Below are positions 1 to 7,023 of a stretch of DNA of 7,492 bases, piece by piece. The stretch's first letter is position 1; each line of letters begins with the position of its first letter. The notes under the pieces were generated by a model. That model searched no databases. It worked only from the letters and a program-made list of their open reading frames with translations, and was not told where the DNA came from. Made by a program: the position numbers and the translations under genes. This stretch comes from Desulfobacteraceae bacterium (GTDB lineage Bacteria; Desulfobacterota; Desulfobacteria; Desulfobacterales; BuS5): the NCBI GenBank assembly GCA_030642865.1, contig DAOWMW010000059.1:1-7492 (forward strand), in the 5' to 3' direction.

Positions 1-167
1 GTATGCTTAGCATGTGTAGCATGGGGATGCCCTTAATTTATTATAACATAGATCAGCTCAAAACCTTCTTTTTGGGCGAGCCCTTAGATCCTCGCAGGAC
101 GGACTTGCTTACAGCCACTGTTGAAAGATTTAAGGAACAACATCTGAAAAGTGTAAACTACTTTTAA
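1..167 (+). CDS. C-terminal fragment of an unidentified protein (5' end outside the window)
   Basis: An open frame entering from the left edge (codons in phase with position 3) runs to a TAA at 165-167 and gives about 54 residues. It includes the stretch MGMPLIYYNIDQLKTFF and ends in LKSVNYF. I do not recognise the family. The tail looks soluble: it mixes hydrophobic and charged residues, has no membrane segment, and has a charged helical-looking end (VERFKEQHLK). The several ATG codons at its start are probably internal rather than true starts, because no Shine-Dalgarno precedes them and the frame stays open to the edge. Its stop lies 13 bp before the next start, which suggests one operon with the 114-residue gene and the MscS gene. 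That this frame is coding is inferred from its being open and from its position. It could be a chance open stretch. Confidence 0.45.
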   Translation, partial: MLSMCSMGMPLIYYNIDQLKTFFLGEPLDPRRTDLLTATVERFKEQHLKSVNYF

Positions 168-171
168 AGGA
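166..171 (+). promoter_or_regulatory. Ribosome binding site deciding the TTG start at 181
   Basis: AAAGGA lies nine bases before TTG 181 and overlaps the stop codon of the upstream gene, a typical arrangement for coupled translation. The nearer ATG at 171 opens a different frame that stops after 16 codons, so it is not the start. Confidence 0.5.
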
Positions 172-180
172 TGCCATCTC

Positions 181-525
181 TTGAAAAAAATCACCGGCTT
201 CACCCTTTCCCCCCAGCCTGACACAAACAGAAGCTTGCTTCAGATGAGAAAATATGTAAAATGGTACAGGTGGCTCCTCGCTCCCTGCTCAAGCCTTAAT
301 GAGATTAGCCTGATCTTAAAATTTGCTTTTAAATATAAACGTCAGCAATGGGTTATTTCAAACGGTGTTTCCGGGGAGGAGGAAGATACCGATGAGCTTG
401 TACCTTCCTGGGATACAGTTACAATAACCAGTGAAGAGCTTGAAAATATTTGCAAAAAGAACCTGACTGGGCAGCTCCTTTACTGTGGCAAAATGAATTC
501 AGAAATGTTCTACCTTTTATACTGA
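181..525 (+). CDS. Hypothetical protein, 114 residues, TTG start
   Basis: A complete small protein that I do not recognise. TTG 181 is chosen because AAAGGA is well placed before it and an in-frame stop at 154-156 rules out a longer form. ATG 244 would give a form 21 residues shorter. The first half is basic and aromatic (for example RKYVKWYRWLLAP at 23-35). An acidic stretch follows around 65-72 (GEEEDTDE), then a predicted helix around 84-93. Cysteines are at 36, 91 and 102, with no obvious metal-binding spacing. There is no signal peptide or clear membrane helix, so a cytoplasmic protein is likely. Its stop is 9 bp before the MscS gene, so the two are probably co-transcribed. A functional link to the channel is only a guess from this spacing. 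Codon usage looks like that of its neighbours. Confidence 0.6.
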   Translation: MKKITGFTLSPQPDTNRSLLQMRKYVKWYRWLLAPCSSLNEISLILKFAFKYKRQQWVISNGVSGEEEDTDELVPSWDTVTITSEELENICKKNLTGQLLYCGKMNSEMFYLLY

Positions 526-534
526 AATTATAAA

Positions 535-1599
535 ATGGAAATTTTTATGGGAATAGTACAAAATAATCTTGATGCCCTTATTCTGCTCATCAAAGAGTCT
601 GGCCTGACAGGGGGGCTGGCAATATTGCTTCTCACCGCAATTACAGCAAAAATTCTTGACCTGTTTATAGTAAAAGTTTTACGATCCCTTGTTAAAAAAT
701 CCAAGTTTAAAGGGGATGATGCTTTTATTGAAATAGCCCACCGTCCCGTTATAAATATCATTCTCCTCCTGGGCGTATTATCTGCGGTGAACTGGGTTAA
801 GACGAACCCCCAGATTACATTTATTTTATCAGCACTTTTAAAAACAGTAATTCTTGTTGTTACAGGACGCTTACTTTTCAGTCTGCTCAAAGAAATTTTT
901 ATTCATTTGCAAAAAACCCATGTACAGGGAAAGGTATTTATCAACCTGGCAGAAAATCTGGGGCAAATTCTGCTGATAATAAGCGGTTTAGCCATTTTTT
1001 TAGAAATATGGGCAATAAATATTACACCGATTGTCGCTTCTGCAGGGGTTTTAAGTTTGGCTGTGGCTTTTGCAGCAAAAGATACCATTGCCAATTTTTT
1101 TGGAGGAATGAATATATTTGTGGACAGACCCTTTAGAGCGGGGGATTATATTGTTCTCGAATCCGGGGAACGTGGCGCAGTTGTTGAAGTCGGTGTTAGA
1201 AGTACTATTATTTTAACCAGGGACGATCTGCAGATTTCCATACCCAATGCAGTTATAGCAAATAGTAAAATTATTAACGAAAGCGCCCCTGAACCACGAT
1301 TCAGGATACGCATCAAGATTGGAGTGGCTTACGGGTCAGATATTGATCATGTTGAAAATGTTCTCACTGGTATAGCCGATTCCCATGAAGAGATAACATC
1401 TTTTCCGGAACCGCGGGTGCGGTTCAGGGCTTTTGGTGATTCTTCCCTTGATTTTGAGCTTCTCTGCTGGGCAAAAAATCCCGCAGACAGGGGGAGAATA
1501 ACCCATGAGCTAAACAAAGAAGTTTACAAGGAATTTAATAAAAACAGGATAACAATTCCATTTCCACAAATGGATGTACATATTCATACTTCGGCTTGA
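535..1599 (+). CDS. MscS-family small-conductance mechanosensitive channel
   Basis: Inner-membrane channel that opens under membrane tension and releases small solutes and ions during hypo-osmotic shock. The 354 residues show hydrophobic segments at about 24-46, 71-88, 95-117 and 136-158. The glycine/alanine-rich pore helix then follows at about 163-183 (ASAGVLSLAVAFAAKD). The family signature after the pore is present: FFGGMNIFVDRPFRAGDYI at 188-206. The cytoplasmic beta and alpha/beta domains carry SIPNAVI (235-241), IGVAYGSDID (262-271) and the terminal PFPQMDVHIH (342-351), which closely resembles the E. coli MscS C-terminal PYPQMDV region. It is longer than E. coli MscS (286 residues), with extra N-terminal membrane helices, so it is a variant rather than a strict MscS orthologue. 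ATG 535 has no clear Shine-Dalgarno. ATG 547 is an alternative that would remove four residues. It follows the 114-residue gene by 9 bp. Confidence 0.95.
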   Translation: MEIFMGIVQNNLDALILLIKESGLTGGLAILLLTAITAKILDLFIVKVLRSLVKKSKFKGDDAFIEIAHRPVINIILLLGVLSAVNWVKTNPQITFILSALLKTVILVVTGRLLFSLLKEIFIHLQKTHVQGKVFINLAENLGQILLIISGLAIFLEIWAINITPIVASAGVLSLAVAFAAKDTIANFFGGMNIFVDRPFRAGDYIVLESGERGAVVEVGVRSTIILTRDDLQISIPNAVIANSKIINESAPEPRFRIRIKIGVAYGSDIDHVENVLTGIADSHEEITSFPEPRVRFRAFGDSSLDFELLCWAKNPADRGRITHELNKEVYKEFNKNRITIPFPQMDVHIHTSA

Positions 1600-1646
1600 T
1601 CGAAAATTTGCAAAACTTAAAATTATATGCAAGATATATTTTTTGA

Positions 1647-1705
1647 TTCAGGCATAATCTGAAGTGCGTCTGCAATCAGCACCTTTTACACAGCTAAACA
1701 GTTAC
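1647..1705. repeat. Degenerate sequence resembling parts of the MITE at 6771-7023
   Basis: CAGGCATAATCTGA at 1649-1662 matches the MITE arm at 6799-6812 in 13 of 14 positions. AGCTAAACAGTTAC at 1692-1705 matches the MITE right end at 7010-7023 in 12 of 14. The first motif lies in the opposite orientation, relative to the second, from that in the MITE right arm. No left terminus or target duplication is visible, so this is at best a rearranged relic. TTCAG (1647-1651) and CTGAA (1659-1663) could form a five-pair stem. Confidence 0.3.
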
Positions 1706-1713
1706 AATAATAT
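1685..1713 (+). promoter_or_regulatory. Candidate sigma-70 promoter for glnS
   Basis: TTTACA (1685-1690, five of six to the -35 consensus) is separated by 17 bases from TAATAT (1708-1713, four of six to the -10 consensus), about 37 bases before the glnS start. The region is AT-rich, so chance matches are likely. It is the best-spaced pair I found in the 150-bp gap, and it overlaps the MITE-like relic. Confidence 0.3.
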
Positions 1714-1749
1714 TTTCATAATTACGCACAAAAAAAGGATAGTAATAAA

Positions 1750-3465
1750 ATGTCTAAAGCCGATTCAGCCCCTGCACCGACGAATTTTATCCGGCAAATT
1801 ATAGCCGAAGACTTAAAAGCCGGAAAAAATAACGGCCGTATTGTAACAAGATTCCCGCCGGAGCCCAATGGATATCTGCATATTGGTCATGCCAAATCAA
1901 TTTGTTTAAATTTTGGTATAGCAGAGGAAAATTATGGCGGAATCTGCAACTTTCGATTTGACGATACTAATCCCGTTAAAGAGGATGTGGAATATACGGA
2001 ATCTATAATGTCGGATGTAAAATGGCTCGGTTTTAACTGGGGAGATCGTCTGATGTATGCATCTGATTATTTTGAACAATTGTATGGGTTTGCCGTACAA
2101 TTAATAAAAAAGGGGAAAGCATATGTCTGCAGCCTTGATGCCGAAAAGACAAAAGCAATGCGGGGAACACTCCAGGAATCCGGCACTGACAGCCCTTTCA
2201 GGGACAGGCCCATGGAGGAAAACCTGAATTTTTTTGAACGCATGAGATCAGGAGAATTCCAGGACGGAGCCCATGTCCTTAGAGCAAAAATAGATATGTC
2301 CTCTCCCAATTTAAACATGCGCGACCCTGTTATGTATCGTATAAAACATGCTCACCATCACAGGACAAAGGATGAATGGCACATATATCCCATGTATGAT
2401 TTTGCCCATTGTCTTTCTGATTCCATTGAAGGGGTTACACATTCCATATGCACTCTGGAATACGAAGATCACAGACCCCTGTATGACTGGTTTCTCGATA
2501 ACCTTGAACTGCAATCCCATCCCCGGCAAATAGAATTTGCACGGCTTAATCTCACTTTTACCATTATGAGCAAGAGGAAGCTGCTAAAACTTGTCCAGTC
2601 GAAGGCTGTAGCGGGATGGGATGACCCCAGGATGCCCACCATTTCTGGCATGAAAAGGCGGGGATATACACCAGAGGCCATAAGAAATTTTTGCGAACGG
2701 ATAGGGGTTGGAAAAAAAGAGAGTAGAGTCGATGTTGCGCTTCTGGAATTTTGTGTGCGGGAAGAGCTTAACCGGACAACCCCCCGTGTTATGGGAGTTT
2801 TACGTCCATTACGGGTTGTTATAGAAAATTATCCCGAAGACGGGGTTGAATACCTTGATGGACCCTGCCACCCTGAGGATGCAGCAATGGGCTCCAGAAA
2901 ACTCCCCTTTTCCCGGGTGATTTACATAGAACAGGATGATTTCCTTGAAGAACCTCCAAAAAAATTTTTCAGATTAGGTCCCGGCCGTGAAGTACGGCTC
3001 AGGTATGCTTATTACATTAAATGTGTTGATCTTGTCAAAGAGAGTAAAACAGGAAAAATCATTGAAGTACGCTGCACCTATGACCCTGAAACCAAAGGGG
3101 GCTCATCCCCGGACGGACGCAAGGTGAAGGGAACATTGCACTGGGTCTCCGCATCCCATGCCTTAAATGCTGAAGTACGCCTCTACGATCGGCTTTTTAC
3201 CAGGGAAAATCCTGGGAATGAAAAAGATGAAAAAAATCTTATGGAATCTTTAAATCCTGATTCCATGGAAATTCTTAAAGACTCCATGGTGGAACCGAGT
3301 CTCCTGGATGCCCCACCGGAAAAAAAATATCAGTTTGAAAGAATCGGTTATTTTTGCGTTGATTCCAAAGATTCATCCAAAGACAGCCTTGTCTTTAACC
3401 GTACAGTGACATTACGGGACACCTGGGCCAAAGTATCAAGAAACTTAGGGCTCGCGCAAAAATAA
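1750..3465 (+). CDS. glnS: Glutaminyl-tRNA synthetase (GlnRS)
   Basis: Cytoplasmic class I aminoacyl-tRNA synthetase that uses ATP to attach glutamine to tRNA-Gln. The 571 residues are close to E. coli GlnRS (about 554). The ATP-binding HIGH motif is at 44-47 within [23 protein letters not shown] is at 68-75, the block [20 protein letters not shown] at 232-251, and the KMSKS-type loop is MSKRK at 273-277, as in other GlnRS enzymes. The catalytic core spans roughly 28-340 and the anticodon-binding beta-barrels about 343-560, ending in the conserved [14 protein letters not shown]. The DDTNP and MSKRK contexts point to GlnRS rather than GluRS. ATG 1750 has AGGA at 1736-1739, ten bases upstream. 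Having glnS suggests direct glutaminylation, although the GatCAB route cannot be excluded from this window. The gene seems to be its own transcription unit, with 150 bp before it and a strong palindrome after it. Confidence 0.98.
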   Translation: MSKADSAPAPTNFIRQIIAEDLKAGKNNGRIVTRFPPEPNGYLHIGHAKSICLNFGIAEENYGGICNFRFDDTNPVKEDVEYTESIMSDVKWLGFNWGDRLMYASDYFEQLYGFAVQLIKKGKAYVCSLDAEKTKAMRGTLQESGTDSPFRDRPMEENLNFFERMRSGEFQDGAHVLRAKIDMSSPNLNMRDPVMYRIKHAHHHRTKDEWHIYPMYDFAHCLSDSIEGVTHSICTLEYEDHRPLYDWFLDNLELQSHPRQIEFARLNLTFTIMSKRKLLKLVQSKAVAGWDDPRMPTISGMKRRGYTPEAIRNFCERIGVGKKESRVDVALLEFCVREELNRTTPRVMGVLRPLRVVIENYPEDGVEYLDGPCHPEDAAMGSRKLPFSRVIYIEQDDFLEEPPKKFFRLGPGREVRLRYAYYIKCVDLVKESKTGKIIEVRCTYDPETKGGSSPDGRKVKGTLHWVSASHALNAEVRLYDRLFTRENPGNEKDEKNLMESLNPDSMEILKDSMVEPSLLDAPPEKKYQFERIGYFCVDSKDSSKDSLVFNRTVTLRDTWAKVSRNLGLAQK

Positions 3466-3471
3466 CTTAAC

Positions 3472-3579
3472 ATTTTAAGCACCGATGCATCCCGCCTGAC
3501 TGCGTTACAAAAGTGCAGGAATATCCTGATATTACTGCACTTTTGTGCCTTGCCAGACGGGCGCCTCAACACTTAAAAT
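3472..3579. repeat. Long imperfect palindrome downstream of glnS (REP-like element or structured RNA; possible terminator)
   Basis: The two halves of 3472-3518 and 3535-3579 are reverse complements over most of their length. The outer arms ATTTTAAG (3472-3479) and CTTAAAAT (3572-3579) pair, as does a GC-rich middle (3491-3498 with 3554-3561, one mismatch). The apical stem is ACAAAAGTGCAG (3507-3518) with CTGCACTTTTGT (3535-3546), twelve perfect pairs, continued after one mismatch by AATATC (3520-3525) with GATATT (3528-3533). It starts 6 bp after the glnS stop and could end glnS transcription, but no clean T-run follows the stem, so it is not a textbook intrinsic terminator. A dispersed palindromic repeat, or an RNA read from the minus strand, fits as well. 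Confidence 0.75.
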
Positions 3580-3621
3580 TGCCAATTTATTTTTGTGCGA
3601 ACCCTTAAAGAAAAAATAAGT

Positions 3622-3626
3622 GGAGG
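3622..3626 (+). promoter_or_regulatory. Ribosome binding site deciding the start of the small membrane protein
   Basis: GGAGG lies ten bases before ATG 3637 and only four before an in-frame TTG at 3631. It favours ATG 3637 over the upstream in-frame GTG at 3595, which has no Shine-Dalgarno and sits just after the palindrome. Confidence 0.55.
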
Positions 3627-3636
3627 ACTTTTGGTA

Positions 3637-3822
3637 ATGTTTATTCTTAAGTGTTGTGCTGTTTTTATAGCTTCACTATTATTGGGACGCTGGTTTGATG
3701 GCGAACGGACTAAAATACTTGTCAGGGGCGGATCAATGATGCAGGCCTGGAAAACAACACCAGGGTTATTGATAATCATTATTTTTTGTATTTTAATTGG
3801 GGTTATGTTTTTTTACAAATAA
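3637..3822 (+). CDS. Small two-helix membrane protein of unknown function
   Basis: With ATG 3637 the product has 61 residues; an in-frame GTG at 3595 would give 75. I do not recognise the family. It has two hydrophobic helices, at about 2-17 (FILKCCAVFIASLLLG) and 43-59 (GLLIIIIFCILIGVMFF). Between them is a charged loop of about 25 residues with the pieces GRWFDGERTK and GGSMMQAWKTT. Three cysteines lie in the helices (6, 7 and 51). The arrangement is a helical hairpin, likely in the inner membrane; I cannot tell which side the loop faces. The first helix could also be a signal anchor. It sits 111 bp before trkA in the same direction, so a role as an accessory protein of the potassium system is possible but rests on position alone. 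A good Shine-Dalgarno and coherent helices argue that it is real. Confidence 0.6.
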   Translation: MFILKCCAVFIASLLLGRWFDGERTKILVRGGSMMQAWKTTPGLLIIIIFCILIGVMFFYK

Positions 3823-3824
3823 AT

Positions 3825-3850
3825 AGAGGCGGGGTTTCAAACCCGTCTCT
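3825..3850 (+). promoter_or_regulatory. Hairpin between the small membrane protein gene and trkA
   Basis: AGAGGCGGG (3825-3833) pairs with CCCGTCTCT (3842-3850), including one G-T wobble. After one bulged G (3834) the stem closes with TT/AA around a TCA loop, about eleven pairs in all. It begins two bases after the upstream stop codon. No T-run follows on the plus strand, so it is more likely an RNA-processing or mRNA-stability element, or a weak attenuator, than a full terminator. Confidence 0.45.
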
Positions 3851-3919
3851 GCAATGGCAACAACACCAGTACAGTTAACACTGGAACAAATGCCAAATAA
3901 AAAGCATGTAGTTTACAAC

Positions 3920-3924
3920 AGGAG
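3920..3924 (+). promoter_or_regulatory. Ribosome binding site deciding the TTG start of trkA
   Basis: AGGAG lies nine bases before TTG 3934. The residues after the TTG (KIIIIGAGEVG) are the canonical N-terminus of TrkA, so both the signal and the protein support TTG as the start. Confidence 0.75.
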
Positions 3925-3933
3925 CATTAATAC

Positions 3934-5298
3934 TTGAAAATTATTATTATCGGCGCAGGAGAAGTAGGATTTCATATTGCAAAGCATCTTGCCACTGAAA
4001 ATAAGGATGTGGTTGTAGTCGATACAAATCCGGAGGCCATACGCCGTATTTCTGATAATATTGATGTGCAAACCATTATCGGCTCCGGAAGCAGTCCTGT
4101 TATTTTAAATGAAGCAGGTATTAAAGAGGCTGAAATTCTTCTGGCGGTTACAAATAGCGATGAAACCAATCTGGTTGCCTGTCTTGTTGCCAATGCAATC
4201 TCCCATGGAACAAAAAAACTGGTGCGGCTGCGAAATGCCGATTTCGACAATTTTCACAATATCTTTCGAGAGACTGCCCCCTATATCGATACATCAATAA
4301 ATCCTGAGATTGAAGTTGTAAAAACCATTGAAAGGCTAATGTGGGTTCCCGGTGCTGTGGATGTGGCAGAATTTGCGGGGGGGCTTGCGAAACTTATAGG
4401 AATACGAATAAACAGAGACTCTGTCCTGGTGGGAAAACGTCTTTTGGATTTTCCTGTGGCCACATCCGGCAAAGCCTTTATTATTGCATCGATTGTTCGA
4501 AATGAAAAAATAATAATACCCACAGGAACTGACCGACTCCATCATGATGATCTTGTATATTTCATTAGTGAAGAAAATAAGATGTTGGAAACTTTGGCCT
4601 TTTTTGGGAAATATGCTGAACCTGTTACCCGGGCCATGATTATTGGGGGTGGAGCCATAGGTTTTAGATTAGCCTCTCTTCTTGAGAAAAAAGATGTTAA
4701 TGTTAAGCTAATCGAAAAAAATAAAACCAGATGCATGGAGCTTGCCGCCAAATTGAACAAAACCCTGGTTCTCCAGGGGGATGGTTCTAACAAAGAACTG
4801 CTAATGGAAGAAAATATTAAGGATATGGATATTGTCGCCACCTTAACGGATGATGAACAAACAAATATATTAACATCCCTCCTTGTTAAACAGATGGGAG
4901 CACGGAAGACCATCACAAAAATTGACAGATTCAGTTATTTTCCCCTGATGTCAACAATCGGAATTGAACAGATTGTAAGCCCCAGGCTTTCTGCGGTAAA
5001 TACTATTTTGCAGCACGTTCGAAGGGGGAAAGTCCTTTCGTCCATATCCATAAAAGGGGAGGAGGCCGAAGTAATGGAAGCTGTGGCCATGGAAACATCG
5101 AGTATTGTGGGACCGCCATTAAAAGATATCTCTTTCCCAAAAGGGGCTCTTGTCATAAGTATAATACGTAATGACGCGGTTATTATACCTTCAGGAGAAA
5201 GCATAATCGAACCTGGGGATAAGATAATAATATTTGCCAGGAAAAAAGCTATTCCCAGTATTGAAAAAATCCTGGCCGTAAAACTCGAGTTTTTTTAA
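3934..5298 (+). CDS. trkA: TrkA, NAD-binding regulatory subunit of the Trk potassium uptake system
   Basis: Peripheral cytoplasmic protein that binds the TrkH channel and gates K+ uptake in response to nucleotides (NAD(H), ATP). The 454 residues are close to E. coli TrkA (458) and show the duplicated architecture: RCK-N about 1-120, RCK-C about 135-215, second RCK-N about 232-350, second RCK-C about 365-450. The first Rossmann loop is IIGAGEVG (5-12) with acidic D30 at the end of the second strand. The second is IIGGGAIG (236-243) with E261. Both nucleotide sites therefore look intact. IIPTGTDRLHHDDLVYFI (194-211) and IIPSGESIIEPGDKIIIF (417-434) are the matching ends of the two RCK-C domains. 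Translation starts at TTG, supported by AGGAG upstream. The stop codon is followed directly by the trkH ATG, which makes a tight two-gene unit. There is no sign of truncation or frameshift. Confidence 0.97.
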   Translation: MKIIIIGAGEVGFHIAKHLATENKDVVVVDTNPEAIRRISDNIDVQTIIGSGSSPVILNEAGIKEAEILLAVTNSDETNLVACLVANAISHGTKKLVRLRNADFDNFHNIFRETAPYIDTSINPEIEVVKTIERLMWVPGAVDVAEFAGGLAKLIGIRINRDSVLVGKRLLDFPVATSGKAFIIASIVRNEKIIIPTGTDRLHHDDLVYFISEENKMLETLAFFGKYAEPVTRAMIIGGGAIGFRLASLLEKKDVNVKLIEKNKTRCMELAAKLNKTLVLQGDGSNKELLMEENIKDMDIVATLTDDEQTNILTSLLVKQMGARKTITKIDRFSYFPLMSTIGIEQIVSPRLSAVNTILQHVRRGKVLSSISIKGEEAEVMEAVAMETSSIVGPPLKDISFPKGALVISIIRNDAVIIPSGESIIEPGDKIIIFARKKAIPSIEKILAVKLEFF

Positions 5299-6747
5299 AT
5301 GCGCTGGAAATTTGTGGCAAATATAACAGGATTTCTCCTCCTTTTTTTAGGGGCAGCAATGATAATTCCCCTTATCTGTGGCCTTATTTACCAGGACTCA
5401 AGTATTATCCCTGTTTTAAAATCTTTTGCCATAACCATCTGTGCCGGTTCTCTTCTTTTCATTTTTTTTAAAAATGAAAAGGCTGAAATCATAACCCAGC
5501 GTGAAGGGATAGCCATAGTCGCTTTTGGGTGGATATCCATCTGTATCCTGGGGGCACTCCCCTTTTATTTTGACCACCACTTTAAATCTTTAACAGATGC
5601 ACTCTTTGAATCAGTTTCAGGATTTACAACAACAGGGTCATCAATTTTAAGTAACATTGAAGGATTACCCAGGGGGCTTTTGTTCTGGCGAAGTTTTATT
5701 CAATGGATCGGCGGAATGGGTATTATTCTATTGTCCATTGCAATCCTTCCTTTTTTGGGGGTGGGGGGAATGCAGCTTTACAAAGCTGAAGTACCCACCC
5801 CGGTTCCTGACAAATTAAAGCCGCGAATCAGGGAAACAGCAATTCTTCTCTGGAAGGTCTATCTCCTGATTTCCATTCTTGAATGTTTTTTATTATACAT
5901 TGGAGGAATGACTCTTTTTAATGCCCTGTGCCATACCTTCACAACCATGCCCACGGGGGGGTTTTCAACAAAAAACAATTCCATGGCTTACTTTAACAGC
6001 GTTTATATTGACTCTGTTATTATCTTCTTCATGCTGGTTGCAGGGATTAATTTTGCCCTTCATTACCAGATGCTAAAAGGAAAACCCCTGATGTTCTGGA
6101 AGGATCCGGAATGCCGTTTTTTTCTCGGCCTTGTCTTTTTCCTGATTCTTATAATAAGCTTTAATATTTACAAAACAGTATACATACAGATGGGAGAAGC
6201 CGTTAGGTTTGGTGCTTTTCAGGTTGTCTCCATTATTACAACCACAGGATATGCCACAGAGGATTATGAAAAATGGCCTGCCATGTCCCAGATTATACTA
6301 ATGCTGTGCATGTTCATTGGTGCATCTGCGGGATCAACAGGGGGAGGGATGAAATGCCTGCGCATTATGCTTTGCATTAAATACTGCTACAAAGAATTAT
6401 TTCTACTTATACATCCCCGTTTAATAATCCATATCAAGCTGGGAGGAAAACCTGTTTCAGAAGATGTCATAAAAAGTGTTCTTGGATTCCTTGCGCTATA
6501 TATTATACTTTTTGCAATATGCTCTGTTCTTTTGGCAGGCATGGGGATTGATCTGGTTACATCCTTTTCCGCTGTTGCATCGGCCATGGGAAATATCGGT
6601 CCGGGCCTCGGATCAGTCGGTCCCATGGATAATTATGCTCACATCCCGATTCTCGGGAAATGGCTGCTCATATGGTGCATGCTGCTGGGACGGCTGGAAA
6701 TATTCACAGTAATAATTCTTCTGGTGCCGGAATTCTGGAAAAAATAA
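5299..6747 (+). CDS. trkH: TrkH, potassium-translocating membrane subunit of the Trk system
   Basis: Integral inner-membrane K+ channel/transporter of the TrkH/KtrB superfamily. The 482 residues match E. coli TrkH (483). Four membrane-pore-membrane repeats are visible, with selectivity-filter segments SGFTTTGS (107-114), TTMPTGGFS (215-223), TTTGYAT (314-320) and SAMGNIGPGL (428-437). Each keeps filter glycine(s). The gating loop in the third repeat is GASAGSTGGGMK (341-352), rich in small residues as in TrkH. The conserved C-terminal helix GRLEIFTVIILL is at 464-475. An extra pair of N-terminal hydrophobic segments (about 8-30 and 38-58) fits TrkH better than KtrB. The ATG follows the trkA TAA with no gap, and I see no Shine-Dalgarno before it, so expression probably relies on translational coupling to trkA. 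A MITE lies 23 bp after its stop. Confidence 0.97.
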   Translation: MRWKFVANITGFLLLFLGAAMIIPLICGLIYQDSSIIPVLKSFAITICAGSLLFIFFKNEKAEIITQREGIAIVAFGWISICILGALPFYFDHHFKSLTDALFESVSGFTTTGSSILSNIEGLPRGLLFWRSFIQWIGGMGIILLSIAILPFLGVGGMQLYKAEVPTPVPDKLKPRIRETAILLWKVYLLISILECFLLYIGGMTLFNALCHTFTTMPTGGFSTKNNSMAYFNSVYIDSVIIFFMLVAGINFALHYQMLKGKPLMFWKDPECRFFLGLVFFLILIISFNIYKTVYIQMGEAVRFGAFQVVSIITTTGYATEDYEKWPAMSQIILMLCMFIGASAGSTGGGMKCLRIMLCIKYCYKELFLLIHPRLIIHIKLGGKPVSEDVIKSVLGFLALYIILFAICSVLLAGMGIDLVTSFSAVASAMGNIGPGLGSVGPMDNYAHIPILGKWLLIWCMLLGRLEIFTVIILLVPEFWKK

Positions 6748-6762
6748 TATGCTGCTTTACAA

Positions 6763-6770
6763 TTTGGTGC
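6763..6770 (+). repeat. Left copy of the 8-bp target-site duplication
   Basis: TTTGGTGC sits immediately outside the left terminal repeat of the MITE and is identical to 7024-7031. Confidence 0.8.
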
Positions 6771-7023
6771 GCAACTACTCAGCTAATTGTTACAACAACA
6801 GGTATAATCTGATTAAAACATTGAAAAACTCATGTATAAGAGGTCGTAAAGAAAGAACCTCTTGTGAATATAAATTGACTCAATGGTATACCAGAAAATG
6901 ATATAATCAGGTCAGTCCTAATGGGTTCTTTCTTAACGCTCTCTAATACATTTACACACTTTCAAAATTTTAATCAGATTATACCTGTTGCAATACACTG
7001 AATCAGTGTAGCTGAATAGTTAC
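6771..7023. mobile_element. 253-bp non-autonomous element (MITE), probably IS66-derived
   Basis: The ends are inverted repeats: GCAACTACTCAGCTA at 6771-6785, and on the opposite strand GTAACTATTCAGCTA from 7023 back to 7009 (13 of 15 identical). The same 8-bp sequence directly touches both ends. Inside are a perfect 23-bp inverted repeat (6796-6818 with 6968-6990, core AGGTATAATCTGATTA), TTGAAA/TTTCAA (6821-6826 with 6960-6965) and an 11-bp pair AAGAAAGAACC (6849-6859 with 6924-6934). Single strands could fold into one long hairpin. The right arm has an extra small hairpin, TACACTG-AAT-CAGTGTA (6994-7010). It carries no credible open reading frame, so it needs a transposase supplied from elsewhere. 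A GTAA terminus with an 8-bp duplication is the known signature of the IS66 family; assignment to that family is inference. TGATATAAT at 6899-6907 is an extended -10-like motif. The stem may also end transcription of trkH and mnmG, which converge here. Confidence 0.8.

Noticed and set aside
528..890. Minus-strand 120-residue open frame inside the MscS gene
   Set aside because: It lies fully antisense to a well-supported channel gene, and its protein is low-complexity without recognisable motifs. It is a shadow frame.
1608..1640. TTGCAA ... TATATT as a promoter after the MscS gene
   Set aside because: The spacing is 21 bases, too long for a normal sigma-70 promoter, and AT-rich sequence makes such matches common.
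3595..3636. Longer N-terminus (GTG 3595) for the small membrane protein
   Set aside because: No Shine-Dalgarno precedes the GTG, whereas GGAGG at 3622-3626 fits ATG 3637. The extra residues are polar and add no recognisable feature.
3866..3884. Small inverted repeat CCAGT-N9-ACTGG before trkA, centred near GTTAAC, as a possible operator
   Set aside because: Only five pairs per arm, with no second copy and no known regulator motif. Too weak to call.
4542..4916. Minus-strand 124-residue open frame inside trkA
   Set aside because: It is antisense to the second Rossmann domain of trkA and is serine-rich, as expected from reversed codons. No start signal or family resemblance.
6922..7002. 26-codon open frame within the MITE
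   Set aside because: It is very short, has no ribosome binding site, and runs through the inverted-repeat arm. Chance is the simplest explanation.
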